Assembly: GCA_035772405.1 (NCBI GenBank)
Contig: JAYKKM010000475.1
Span: forward strand, 630,001 to 694,000
Source: Chrysogorgia sp. JL179-B06
Lineage: Eukaryota > Cnidaria > Anthozoa > Scleralcyonacea > Chrysogorgiidae
Reading direction: 5' to 3'
Length of the DNA: 64,000 nucleotides
The notes beneath the pieces are model-generated. The model saw nothing but the letters and a program-made list of their open reading frames with translations, was not told where the DNA came from and did no database searches. A program made the position numbers and the translations under genes. Of the stretch, positions 1-9,566 are shown piece by piece. Position 1 is the stretch's first letter. The number at the start of each line of letters is the position of its first letter.

Positions 1-311
1 ATATAATAGGCACGTATGTTATGTATTTAGACTCGCTAATAACAATTGTTTTCAGAATTGAAAGCGGTTAAATATTGATCGAGATGACGTTCAAAATAAT
101 ATACAACGAAGCGGCAGCGGGCAGCCTGATTGCCGACTAATTTCTATGCACGTTCTCGTAATATAATAGACAATTAAGTATGTTATGTATTTAAACTCGG
201 TAATTAGAAATCTGTTTTCAGAATTGAAATCGAGTAAATATTGGCCGAGATTACGTTCAAAATCTACGTACGACGAAACGGCTTTTTGCGATTTGTTATC
301 TATGCATCACA
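1..311 (+). repeat. Diverged tandem pair, about 160-bp unit
   Basis: Two imperfect copies lie head to tail, starting at 1 and 161. Each opens with ATATAATAG, continues through TATGTTATGTATTTA and TTTTCAGAATTGAAA, and ends near CTATGCA. Many substitutions and small indels separate them, so the duplication is old. The second copy is the better match to an inverted relative at 4868-4975. No coding pattern is visible, and the short open frames at 185-427 and 241-528 overlap one another inside it. Confidence 0.7.
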
Positions 312-766
312 AAATAAATACACGGGCGTGCGCGGTCTGGGCCCTGGGGACCATGGATGCATGGGAAGAAACTCTAGAGGGGGCAGAAAAGGCGGGCGAG
401 GGGTTATTGCGGTACACGTATTTCTAGTTCAGACATTCATAATTTGCTGTTCTCCATCGAGTTATGGGTGCATTCGGAAAATTGGGAGAGTATATATATC
501 GCGCGCGTTGCTCTCATTCTTCATCTGACATGAAGAAGGACACAACGTCCGAAACATCCTATAATGGTATAGTATACGTAAGTATACTCTTACTTAAGTA
601 TTTTTCGACACGTTGAAGTTCTCTTATTTCTCCTTTTCATATTATATTCAGTGGACAGACGATACATGGACGATCGTCAAGCTGACGAAATTTTTATAAT
701 CATTACTGATATATAAGTGACCACCACCGCTGGTAGGCAGTGCATACCTCAATCGAACCAGACTGG
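312..766. other. Unassigned AT-rich DNA
   Basis: Bases 312-346 still match the inverted relative of the preceding repeat (shared GGCGTGCG and GGTCTGG words). Beyond that I see no gene, RNA or repeat that I recognise. Confidence 0.4.
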
Positions 767-805
767 ATCATTGTAACATTCGCTCTCCATCTGAGTCTCG
801 GTAAC
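767..805 (+). repeat. Dispersed short repeat, copy 1
   Basis: A stretch of about 37 bp, with words CATTGTAAC, TCGCTCTCCATC and GAGTCTCGG in order, recurs in inverse orientation at 15,486-15,525 with few mismatches. Two copies 15 kb apart point to a dispersed element whose full extent cannot be set here. Confidence 0.6.
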
Positions 806-842
806 TCAATGGTTTTTGAGCGTCTCAATGGTTTTTGAGCGT
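805..842 (+). repeat. 19-bp perfect tandem duplication
   Basis: The 19-mer CTCAATGGTTTTTGAGCGT occurs twice with no spacer, at 805-823 and 824-842, just upstream of the reverse-transcriptase relic. Confidence 0.9.
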
Positions 843-843
843 C

Positions 844-1980
844 CTGTTCGCTGTACTGAAACATCGCCTGATCAAAGCTCCGAAACTGCTGGCACTGCTT
901 TACACCATGTATACGTCCATACCACTGCAGCCATATCAGGCATGCGCCAGCGTTTCAGCGTGCTTGTGGGCTGTATAGGCAAGGCGGACAGGAATCACCT
1001 GTCCTATTTAACTATTATTTTGACTACGTATTGAAGATCTGCGCTGCCGAAATAGATAGGGCTTTTCCAGATGGGTGGGGATTGGAGTTCGACTTTGAGA
1101 TCTCGCATCTCTGTACAAATAGAATGAGAGGTATCGAGATCATACGATGGATATTGTATGCGGACGATCTAGCACTTCTCTGTCGTACTATCGATGAGGC
1201 AAGGAAGTTGCTCGAAATTATCGAGCGAACGTGTAAAAAATTCGGCCTAACGGTGTCATTTAAGAAGACGAAAACCCAGGTATTTCACGACGAAGAGCTT
1301 GCTACAGTGCATGCATGGCAACACATTTTTCTATCGCAGACGAGCCGGTGGAGAATGTGCGGGATTTTGTGTACCTGGGTCATATGATTACCAACAGAGA
1401 AGACTGCTGCTTTATGGAGTTACGGACTTCACGAGCGGTCGCAAAATTCTCAGAGCTCTCAAAATGCCTCACCGACACGGCCATAAACCTTGGAACTCGT
1501 AGAAAGCTCCTCGAGACCCAGGCTTGGTACCCGAACGCTAAGGAGATCAATGTGCTCGAGACCTGCTGGTATGGGTGCCTCAGACGGATGGTCACAGGAG
1601 GTTTCAGCCGCAAGAAAAACCTCGAAACTGGCGAACAGCTCATGAGCTTTAAGTACACCAACGCCGACCTCGAACGCATTGCACGAACACCCCCACTACG
1701 GGACTTCATCAAGGTTCATTACCTCAAATACATCGCGCACATCTGCCGAGGCGAAAACACGTTGCTCACAAAGAAAATAATGTTCGCAAAACCACAGAAA
1801 GCATATTACCGAGATCCGTGGATCAAGATCAGTCAAATGATAGGAGTGGACATTCAACAGGCTAAAAAGTCCACCCATGAAGACAAAATTAAATTCGCCG
1901 AGCTTCTACGGCACAACTTCCGGCCGTACCTGACGAAGCTCGACTCCGAGTCGGCCAAGCCGATGCAAGGAGGAACATAA
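844..1980 (+). pseudogene. LINE reverse transcriptase relic (non-LTR retrotransposon)
   Basis: This is a decayed non-LTR retrotransposon polymerase. RT-like sequence is spread over at least four reading-frame segments. A palm-like stretch lies near 844-960. Motif B (RQGGQESPVLFN) is encoded around 970-1010. The catalytic YADD box is at about 1150-1165 in the frame open from 1031. The post-RT region with FVYLG is open from about 1315 to the stop at 1980. Frameshifts fall near 900, 960 and 1300, and part of the C-terminal region appears missing where LLETQAW runs directly into the C-terminal WYGCLRRMV. Three CTGTA-like units follow the stop and may be remains of a LINE 3' tail. Family assignment beyond LINE is uncertain. 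It cannot encode a working enzyme. Confidence 0.85.
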
Positions 1981-2160
1981 CTGTACTGTACTGTACAAAC
2001 GGTAATCAGAATGTTACAGCTCAATCCCTGTTTGGGACTCAGAAACATGTTCAGAGGATTTGATCTTGACGTTCGTCGATGTATCGAAAGCGGTGATAGT
2101 TGCTCGAGCCTGGCGATAAACGAAGTAACCATTTCTTTTATTATCGGGACTTTAGGATTT

Positions 2161-2410
2161 ACGACGCGGGCAACCTCGACGACGCAATCTTCCCTTTCGT
2201 AAACGGTCTTTGCCATCCTAAACAATGACCCCAACCCCCCTGAATCCTAACCCCAGGAATTTTTCGCAACACTGCCACAGCTTGACACAGTTTTTCCGCA
2301 TAATATTAGTAAAAAATTCTGGGGGTTAGTATTGAGGGGGGTTGGGGTCATTGTTTAGGATGGCAAATACCGTTCACGAAAAGGAAGACTGCCTCGACGA
2401 CGCGGCCTTC
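2161..2410. mobile_element. Foldback (MITE-like) element, about 250 bp
   Basis: Inverted arms at about 2161-2264 and 2311-2410 flank a loop of about 46 bp. The inner arm words TTGCCATCCTAAACAATGAC and GTCATTGTTTAGGATGGCAA are exact complements. Outer parts (CGACGACGC, TTTCGT) match with indels. There is no open frame and no clear target duplication. Confidence 0.8.
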
Positions 2411-2894
2411 AAAACAAATAATTCTTCATGCGAAACAAAGAGAATGAATAATTTGTAGTTCCAAGAGTATTCTCAACGCCGTCCTCGTTCTGTTTACAAC
2501 ACAACTCTGAGCATTTTCACGTCTTCAAGACGACGTGAACTCGCTGAGAGACGAGAGCTGTTCCTTAATGTTGACTTTCAGCTCAAACACCAGAATCGTT
2601 TTAGCAGAACTTGAGCGATTTGGAGGTCCTAAAACAAGCTTTAAATTGACGAGAGTCAATTTACGATGGCTTCTTTCAAATGCTTAAATTCACACATGGC
2701 TTGTCACGTTTTGTGGGCCGCGTTGTCGAGGTTGCCGCGTCGTAAAATAACAAAAAACATGCAAGCATTATATCGGAAGCCGAAAATTTGGAACGTTTCT
2801 GATTGGTCGATTGAAATACCCATGATCCATCGCGTACGCACGACAGCCAATCAGAAACGCGTTATATTAAATCTATATATGTTATAATCTTGAA
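2411..2894. other. Unassigned DNA with a short inverted pair
   Basis: No gene is recognised. A 16-18 bp inverted pair around CTGATTGG / CCAATCAG sits at about 2793-2812 and 2848-2868. The 73-codon frame at 2666-2887 runs across this palindrome and has no recognisable domain. Confidence 0.4.
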
Positions 2895-3190
2895 GAATCT
2901 TTCAACTTTTATTTGGACAAAGAAAGTAATAAAAACAAAATACAATAAAACATATGTCCAAATCGGGCGGATCGCAAACGAGAAAAGTCCCATTCTTGGT
3001 GTTTCCTTAAAGAAATGTCATCTTTACTGCACAAAGTATAAAAGGCTTTCGAACGAAAGAAATTGTTGTTCTTATCTTTTTTATCTGCCACTACGTATGT
3101 CCACTTCTCGACCCATTTGACAAAATGCACACAGGGGACACAAGTAAATCGCAAATGCATCAAGAAAAATACTTCCCTACAAATCAAGAA
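2895..3190. repeat. Dispersed repeat, copy 1 (relative at 61,690-61,905)
   Basis: Near 3105-3150 the sequence CCCATTTGACA..A.GCACACA.GGGA matches the segment near 61,813-61,840 in the same orientation. The upstream A-rich parts are weakly alignable. In both places the minus strand reads a similar short peptide around VKW, which may be ancient coding sequence of a mobile element or simply shared repeat DNA. Confidence 0.45.
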
Positions 3191-3237
3191 ACGAAGATGT
3201 TTTTTGGAAACCCGATATTTGGGCCTTGCGGCATCAT

Positions 3238-3487
3238 GATGGAGTAATGTTAATGGTCATGATGATGGTAATGATTATGATAATGATCATGATTATGCAG
3301 GTTATGACGATGGTAATGATGATCATGGGCATGACAATCATGATGTTGGTGGTGGTAGTGGTGTGGTGGTGGCAATGATAATGATGATGGTGGTGGTATT
3401 GATGATGATGATGATGATAATGAATGTACTGTGGCGGTGGTGGTGATGATGATGATGATGATGATGGTGGTCACGATGATCATGGTG
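3238..3487. repeat. Imperfect TGATGA/ATGGTG trinucleotide-rich microsatellite
   Basis: About 250 bp are built almost entirely from ATGATG, GGTGGT and ATGATA steps. The antisense frame at 3250-3483 reads as His/Ile/Ser/Pro runs, as expected from a trinucleotide repeat. Confidence 0.9.
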
Positions 3488-3782
3488 AAATCCGTTATAA
3501 AAAAGTTTTAAAATTATATCTACTTTCTATACCTCTATGTTATAGCGTTCTCTGATGCTTGCTCGAAGAGCGACAGGGAACCAATTACCAACGAAAGAAC
3601 ATTCACCAGCTTTTTTAGCCACATGGCTGCCTAGAAGCATTGGACAAAATACTCCAATTAAACCTTAATGCAGAAAGAAAATATTAATGTTAATCCTTTT
3701 GCGAGATCTAATCAGTAGACTTTAGTGAGTCATTATTACGTGTAATGTAAATAGCATTCCAAAATAATTCCACTATATATAT

Positions 3783-3890
3783 TTGAGCAGTCTAACCGGA
3801 GATCATGAAGGTTGCGGGTTCGATTCCTATCTGAAACTCGGAAACATTTTTCTGAGTTTGCGTTAAAGCTTGAGTTGCAAACAATTTACT
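3783..3890 (+). repeat. tRNA-derived SINE fragment
   Basis: GGTTCGATTCC is a perfect RNA polymerase III B box. It is followed, as in the other copies in this window (60,729-60,940 and the split copy at 17,765-17,979), by a short spacer and TTTTTCTGAG. The A-box region upstream is too degraded to identify. Confidence 0.6.
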
Positions 3891-4049
3891 ATAATATTCT
3901 GTAAGAGATGTTAATTATATGAATACCCTATTATTATACATTAAAAGACCTCTAAAAAGTGCTGCCTAATAGGCTCTGCAACGTAGCGAAGGTTGCATTG
4001 TGTACTAGTTCGTACGTGCGACATACGGACTGGTAATTCAGCAGTCTCG

Positions 4050-4482
4050 ATATACAGGGTGTATAAAAAAACGAGACCTTTAGAAATTAACCTATTGTTG
4101 TTAAGCACAAGATTTTACGCTCCTGGGAATTTAAAATAGCTTCTAATCGTATGAAAGAGCATAACTGCATAACAAATTGTCAAAGTACTAATTAGTCATA
4201 TCATCAGTTCGAATAAAAATGGTTCAACTGCATGACCACAGAGTAACGAGTTTTTACTGTTTTACATTATATCGAGACTCAATGTACTTTGAGTTTTTAT
4301 TACATATACCATTTTTATTCGAATTGATGATATGACTAATTAGTACTTTGACAATTTGTTATGCAGTTATGCTCCTTCATACGATTAGAAGCTATTTTCA
4401 ATTCCCAGGAGCATAAACTCTTGTGCTTAACAACAATAGGTTAATTTCTAAAGGTCTCGTTTTTTTTATACACCCTGTATAT
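4050..4482. mobile_element. Foldback element A, about 430 bp, near-perfect arms
   Basis: Arms of about 172 bp (4050-4221 and 4308-4482) are roughly 97% complementary by eye and end in ATATACAGGGTGTATAAAAA. The spacer is about 86 bp. Such high arm identity implies recent insertion or gene conversion. No open frame is present, so it is non-autonomous. The ends could fit a TA-targeting family but no diagnostic duplication is clear. Confidence 0.88.
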
Positions 4483-4774
4483 CTACAGTGTGTATAAAAA
4501 AAATCGCTACCGGAAGCAACTGTGAATTAGCATTTTTTTCAAAGAACCCATTGTAATAGTTTGAAGGCTTAGACACCTCTGAGCAACGAATGCGTAAAAA
4601 ATAACTTGGATTGCATTCGTATTGAAAACTGCTTTCTCTCTTCTTGATTAACGCAGCACTTGGACCATCTTAATTTCCCAGGTGTATAATTTTTTTTTAA
4701 ATTACAATAGGTCTCTTTAAGAATGCTAATTCATTTTCTAAGGGTAGCGGTTTTTTTGATACACACTGTATATC
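4479..4774. mobile_element. Foldback element B, about 295 bp, adjacent to A
   Basis: It starts where element A ends. Its termini (ACAGTGTGTATAAAAAAA and its complement TTTTTTTGATACACACTGT) resemble those of A, but the interiors differ. Arms are about 80 bp and noticeably diverged, so B is older than A or came from a less homogeneous family. Confidence 0.8.
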
Positions 4775-4867
4775 TTTATCAGAATACATTGTGTTTACCT
4801 CATAAATTATTAATGATTTGAGATGATAAATATGCCAAATTGTACACGCCGGTGTAGCCTAACACCC

Positions 4868-4975
4868 CCCAGACCTCGCACGCCATGTATTTGTTAATCA
4901 CAAATCGGAAAAGATATTTCATCTATGGTAGATTTTGAACGTTATCTCGGTCAATATTTAACCCGTTTCGAAATC
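4868..4975 (-). repeat. Inverted third copy of the 1-311 repeat
   Basis: Read on the minus strand, this follows bases 222-346: TAAATATTG, CCGAGAT..CGTTCAAAATCTAC, TTTGCGATTTGT-like and GCGTGCG.GGTCTGG words occur in the same order with matching spacing. This shows the terminal repeat of the window is an interspersed family. Confidence 0.65.
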
Positions 4976-4985
4976 GCTCGTCATC

Positions 4986-5270
4986 TTTTAGTGTAGGTCT
5001 ACTGCGATCGGCGTGTGCGATTGTAAGCATTGTGAGCGAAAACTGATAAGATCAAGATACTTGCCAGCCACATCATATATTTTCAATGAAGAACACTCGA
5101 GGAAAGGTGGATGCAGTATTAAAATCAAAATGGCGCATGAAGATTGCAGTGTGCACCTCGCGGTCTCAGTTTCGCAAAGCCTATCGGGGTACGCAATAAT
5201 TGCAATTTTTTATATAAGTACTGAGATATATCTGCTTGTGAGGCGATAAATAATAATCGTATCAAAAAGT
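4986..5270 (+). other. Unassigned DNA
   Basis: A 78-codon frame (5013-5249) opens with a Cys/His cluster but matches no zinc-finger spacing I know and has no visible partner exon. I regard it as non-coding. Confidence 0.3.
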
Positions 5271-5282
5271 TTTTCTTGAATG

Positions 5283-5446
5283 TGATTGGTCGTACGATTC
5301 ACTTCACTAGTGAAAAATATCGACCAATCAGTGTCAATACGATATTTGTCATTAGCATATACCAAAACAGTGAATAGTGCTTTTCGTGCAATCTGATTGG
5401 TTCCTCTAGCTCGGGATATCCTGCAGTCCTGCACTATTCACTGTTT
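5283..5446. mobile_element. Two small palindromes (MITE-like)
   Basis: The first, 5283-5330, pairs TGATTGGTCG with CGACCAATCA. The second, about 5364-5446, pairs ACAGTGAATAGTGC with GCACTATTCACTGT. The word GTGAATAGTG returns in the palindrome at 5742-5827, so these may be pieces of one compound element. Confidence 0.6.
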
Positions 5447-5741
5447 CGCAAAACAAGATGGTATCCTTCTCTTGAACGACTTTTCTTTTTACGTAATGCA
5501 AGAAATTGGTAAAAAACAATTACTGTATGCATGAGGGAAATTATTTTACGTAATATTTATGAAAAACAAGTTGCAAAAAGAGAATAGAAAGTGCTCAAAA
5601 ACCCGCAGAAAACAAACTCGATTGAACCAAAAACAAACTCGATTGAACGAACTGACTGTTGTCAGGAGTTGCCACCTTGGGAGAATTTAGTTTTGCCTTG
5701 CGTTTCGCAACAATTCCTGGCTAAATTATAATGAAACTAAC

Positions 5742-5827
5742 CACTATTCACTGACTCAGTGTCAGTGAATAGTGGTGGATATTTACCTCGACGCTTCGCG
5801 TCTCGGCAAATATCCACCACTATTCAC
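5742..5827. mobile_element. Nested hairpins sharing CCACTATTCAC
   Basis: CCACTATTCACTGA (5742) pairs with TCAGTGAATAGTGG (to 5776). The second arm also pairs with the segment ending at 5827 (GTGAATAGTGGTGGATATTT against its complement). Three alternating copies of one arm let the region switch between two hairpins. The loop is GC-rich (CGACGCTTCGCGTC). Confidence 0.7.
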
Positions 5828-5953
5828 TTCCACTTCGGTGAATAATTGTTAACTAGTGAAAAAAGTCGTATCAGCTTTTTCCTGCGCATGGCTTGTTGAA
5901 CTACTCAATTGGTTTGCTTATTGCTTTGTTGGAAAATGGCTTTACGGTTTACA

Positions 5954-6082
5954 GAGATACCTGTGCAGGAATTCATCGAAGGTATGCAGGAGAACGAAAA
6001 TACAAGACGAAAAACACTACAGGACGTTGCACTTCTTCGTTGGACGTTGCCTTTTATATTTACAATTATAAATATGCCGTGA
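5954..6082 (+). pseudogene. Tyrosine-recombinase-like N-terminal scrap (Crypton/KCTD1-like repeat)
   Basis: An open segment ending at a stop at 6080-6082 reads EIPVQEFIEGMQENENTRRK and continues with TLQD. The pattern FI....EN.NT.RKT..D is what I associate with the SAM-like N-terminal domain of Crypton- or DIRS-type recombinases common in invertebrate genomes. Only about 42 codons are present, there is no catalytic domain, and a foldback element begins 49 bp downstream. The assignment rests on one motif recalled from family knowledge and may be wrong. Confidence 0.35.
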
Positions 6083-6130
6083 AAATGTCCACCGTGTTGT
6101 TTATTAGCTCAGTATTTATAAAATAAACAA

Positions 6131-6284
6131 ATTACTTCATGCCGGTTCGCTTGTACGATTTTTATTATTCACTCGTTGTGAAGGATCGCTAAACTCACTC
6201 GTTCGCTTCGCTCAGGCTCGTTCGTTTGCGATCCTTAACAACTCGTGAATAAAAATCGTACGCGCTCACCAATCATGAAGTAAT
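6131..6284. mobile_element. Foldback element, about 154 bp
   Basis: The arms read ATTACTTCAT...TACGATTTTTATT...GATCGC and the complement, around a loop built on CGTTCGCTTCGCTCAGG. It is almost fully self-complementary, with no open frame. Confidence 0.8.
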
Positions 6285-6577
6285 GGCTCTATATCTCGGC
6301 ATTGATAAATAACACAGAACGGACCCGAAACCTAGACTCGTGTTACCATAGGTAGCCTGAGTAATAATAAATATAAAAGCTGAAGCTGAGAATATGTAAA
6401 CTCCGCTATTAACGAATCTTTGACAAGAAATCAAACCACGAGGCCCACGAGTAGTTACTAGTGTCCGCACCAAAAAATATCGATGGCGACGCCATTAGGA
6501 TAACATTGTCCTTCGTTGAACGAAAAAGCACAGGAAACTTTTTGTGTCCTTGTCGAGGTCCAAGTTTGAGTATTAAA

Positions 6578-6895
6578 GTACCTATCTCACGTTTCGGGAT
6601 TTTACATATTCGTAATATTTGAGTCTTCCTGAGCAAAATCATATATCCGAAAATTTCATCTTCATGGACTTTTTTGCTGTTAAAGTTATCGGATGTGATG
6701 TCACAAGAGGCATTTTTGTGGCAGGTAACAAAAGAAAAGTGATTTGGAATGCCTCTTGTGACATCACATCCGGTAACTTGGACAGCGAAAAAGTCCATGA
6801 AGATGAAATTTTCGGCTGATAATATATATTATGATTTTGCTCAGGAAGACACAAATATTACGGATATGTAAAATCTCCAAACGTGAGATAGGCAC
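6578..6895. mobile_element. Foldback element, about 318 bp, nearly one long palindrome
   Basis: It begins GTACCTATCTCACGTTT and ends with the complement AAACGTGAGATAGGCAC. Arms of about 135 bp are separated by only about 30 bp. The antisense frame at 6409-6798 and the two sense frames here are by-products of the palindrome. Confidence 0.85.
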
Positions 6896-6942
6896 TAAAT
6901 GAGATTAACGTTTTCAAATATAGCCTAATCTAAAACACTTAC

Positions 6943-7195
6943 ATAAAGTAGAATCCTCAAAACAATCAAAAAGTTCTGTGCTCCAGGTTTGTGGCCCTTG
7001 TACGGCAAGTTGTGTCTGTGGTTGTTGAATAACAACTGCTGTGTTGCTAGTTTGAGTCGTCGAGGCAGGATAAACTGGCTGTGCAAGTGGATATACTGTT
7101 GGTGATTGAAAGGGGTATCCAGGTGTGGCATGAAGTTGTGGTGCGTAATTATCTGGTGGGGGCATAGCAGAGATATAACTGTCTGCGTAATACAT
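6943..7195 (-). CDS. PLAC8-family protein, first coding exon (partial)
   Basis: PLAC8 proteins are small Cys-rich, membrane-associated proteins. This exon starts at an ATG at 7195 and encodes a Pro/Tyr/Gln-rich N-terminus (PGYPFQSPTVYP, then VVIQQPQTQLAVQGP). It then enters the PLAC8 domain with TWSTELFDCFED. The minus strand shows a splice donor GTAAGTG immediately after, leaving 84 codons plus one base (phase 1; the split codon can complete to Cys). A pyrimidine-rich acceptor ending CAG precedes an exon start at 7209, so 14 bp of 5' UTR lie in the same exon. Later exons carrying the Cys-rich core would be at lower coordinates on this strand, but I cannot find them. The downstream 6578-6895 foldback would then sit in an intron. 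It could be a functional gene or a stranded exon. Confidence 0.7.
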
Positions 7196-7209
7196 CGTGT
7201 TTTCTTTTG

Positions 7210-7704
7210 CTGTTGGAGAAACAAATCATAGAGAACACTTTTAAACATGGTTACATATTATGCAGTCTTATGGCTAAAGTTAGAACCTGGGGTCACAAAA
7301 AATATGCACAGCAGTTTATGTCGTGACGTCAACATGAAAATTTCAGTGATCTGCATAAGAGACTGGGTACTATGGATGTGAATTTGTTAACACGTTACTG
7401 AGCGCATGCGTCTAACAGTCAATTTCTAATCCCACATGCTTAGTCTGTATCACTATTCTAACACACACACACAGACAGACAGATATTACCATAAAATATC
7501 ATGCATATATATAAATTAAGAAATGGAAAGTAATAAATTTAGTATAATTTACAATATTCCAAATATGAGTCTAGTTCCCAATCAATTGTTTCGAAGCGTT
7601 GTGAATCTTTTTATAGGTACAGAACAAACTGTTCGTGTAGATTATCATCATCCAATAGGAAAGGGTAATATGCGCCACTTGTAAGAACGTGACTCATTAT
7701 TTAT
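7210..7704. other. Presumed upstream intron or flank of the PLAC8 exon
   Basis: The acceptor tract (7210-7230) is followed by AT-rich DNA with a short ACAC/AGAC tract near 7460-7485. No further exon or RNA gene is recognised. Confidence 0.4.
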
Positions 7705-7845
7705 CACTTATTTACTGAGACCGAGGGAAACAGTGTGTTTTGTGGACCCGACACCGCCGTTGTTGCCCGAGGCGAAGCCGAGGGCAACACGGCGGTCGAG
7801 GGGCCACAAAACACAATGCTTTCCCGAGGTCTCAGTAAATAAGTG
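7705..7845. mobile_element. Foldback element, about 141 bp, GC-rich core
   Basis: CACTTATTTACTGAGACC at the left pairs with its near complement ending at 7845. The core pairs ACCGCCGTTGTTGCCC with GGGCAACACGGCGGT around GAGGCGAAGCCGA. Confidence 0.8.
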
Positions 7846-8253
7846 TTTTGTTATCTAGTAACTCAACAGTTAAATATTTATTACAACATTCTGAACTCAA
7901 AAGTGATAACATACACTAGAACACTGTCATTTACAGTAAATAATTAAATAATTTAGTGCAACGCAAGTTACTTAAAAGTTACTTAAAAAACTATAAAATG
8001 AACTTTGGAACTTCACGGTTGACGCGCATGCGCACTGCACCCATTCTATTGTGGACCGGTCAATAAATGTTCTGTTATGGACCGGTTGCCTCGTTGCCAG
8101 GGCAATGCAGTAAACACGACGTTTTGCGGACCGGCACGTGATACGCTTTTGTCCAATCGGAAAACAGAAAAATTGAACTTTGACACTAACTATATAACAA
8201 CCATGTTTATTATATGGCTAAGAAAGATGGCGCACGCTGATTGGTTCGTGAGA

Positions 8254-8317
8254 GGTCCGGAAAAAAGCGTATTGCCCTCCCGGCGCTGTGAGAGGGCAAT
8301 ATGCCTTTTTCGGACCG
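8254..8317. mobile_element. Hairpin element, about 64 bp
   Basis: GGTCCGGAAAAA...GCGTATTGCCCTC pairs with GAGGGCAATATGC...TTTTTCGGACC. GGACCGG words also occur at about 8053, 8083 and 8127, so this is probably the right end of a larger, partly degraded family member beginning near 8050. Confidence 0.65.
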
Positions 8318-8554
8318 GTAAGTATGTTTGAGTATGTTCGTTGAAAAAGTTCGAACAATAACACGTCCTGGAACATTAGTGCTGCTTTTCTTGAAAGCTG
8401 TTTATCTATAAGTGAAGAAAATGAATGCCTAACGACCAGTAACACGTGTAAACATGAAGCGAAATCAACAAGCTCAGAGGTAAGGTAAACGGCAACATCT
8501 AAAGACAAACACATGCAATGTTAAAAACAGAGAACAAAATGAACCAAAAGCCAT

Positions 8555-8719
8555 ATAATAAATGTCTTATTAACCTCGTTTGCTTGGTCTGCACGGTAAA
8601 GTATTTGCCTTCGGTTTTTTCGCACATATCTCGCTCCTTCGTCGCTCGGTCTGTACGAAAACCTCAGGCAAATACTTTACCGTACAGACCTCGCACTCGG
8701 TTAATAAATCTTTATTATT
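8555..8719. mobile_element. Foldback element, about 165 bp
   Basis: Left arm TTATTAACC...GGTAAAGTATTTGCCT pairs with right arm AGGCAAATACTTTACC...GGTTAATAA. The loop carries TCGTCGCTCGGTCTGTAC. A diverged half-copy with the same loop word is at 13,635-13,730. Confidence 0.8.
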
Positions 8720-8911
8720 GTTGCCTGACTTGTGAAACCATTAGCAAATCGGTCAAAGCATCCCAAATGATGTTTCTTTCTGTGTTTGTTGCACTGCATT
8801 CTGTGATGAAATGGAAGCCTACATCTTCTACAGATTTTTCGCAAAGTCTACAGCTATAGTCAACTTCATTCTCCACAATTGTCGAAATCAGCACCTTTGG
8901 AATGTTTCCAC

Positions 8912-9315
8912 GGGAACTGTATCCAAAAAAATAGATTACTTTTAAATAAAAGGGCTTTAAGTATAATGTTTAGAAATTTTAATAGTTTTACGATATCTGC
9001 TCTTGTACTCGAGAAATAACGTTTTCATTCTCGTATTTTATGCTTCTGGACGCCGCCATTTTAGAGTTTACTCGACGGCTCAAGATTGATGGTCGTCATT
9101 TGTTGCACTCAATGACGTCATAATTGCAAAGAAACCCCCGCTGGACCTCGAGTCTGAGCCGTCGAGCAAACTCGAAAATGGCGGCGTCCAGAAGCATAAA
9201 ATACGAGAATGAAAACGTTATTTCTCAGAGCAGATATCTTAACATTATTAACATTTCTAAACATTATACTTAAAACCTTTTATTTAAAAGTAATTTATTT
9301 TTGGGTACAGTCCCC
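8912..9315. mobile_element. Foldback element, about 404 bp
   Basis: The ends are GGGAACTGTA and TACAGTCCC. Arms of about 150 bp include AAGTATAATGTTTAGAAAT, GGACGCCGCCATTTT and ACGGCTCA, each with its complement on the other side. A central TGACGTCA lies in the spacer. No open frame. Confidence 0.85.
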
Positions 9316-9395
9316 TTTAACCAAATTAGTGATCTTCTTTTTGAAACAACCCAATTGAATGCTCATGCGTTTGGATGCGTTCTAGTTTCTACGAA

Positions 9396-9566
9396 AGTTT
9401 GTGGCCCTTGTATGAGAAGTTGTGCCTGTGTTGTTGAATTACAACTGTTGTGTTGCTAGTTTGAGTCATCGAGGCAGGGTAAACTGGCTGTACGTACAGG
9501 TGGATATCCTGTTGGCGATAGAAGGGGGTATCCAGGTGTGGCATGAGGTTGTGGTGGGTAAGCAGC
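9396..9566 (-). pseudogene. Frameshifted partial copy of the PLAC8 exon
   Basis: On the minus strand this follows the exon at 6943-7195 through HATPGYP, a QPVYPAS block and the QTSNT.VVIQQ block. It carries small indels: one near the middle shifts frame before QPVYPAS, and a one-base loss follows VVIQQ. It lacks the start codon region and stops before the PLAC8 domain proper. It is a decayed duplicate about 2.4 kb from the better copy, in the same orientation. Confidence 0.75.

Noticed and set aside
3250..3483. 77-codon His/Ile-rich antisense frame
   Set aside because: It is the translation of an ATG/GGT-type trinucleotide repeat.
6409..6798. 129-codon antisense frame
   Set aside because: Most of it lies in the palindrome at 6578-6895, where frames mirror each other; no domain is visible.
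2161..9315. Foldbacks as microRNA precursors
   Set aside because: The arms are far longer than typical precursors and look like mobile-element ends. Without small-RNA data a miRNA call is not supportable.
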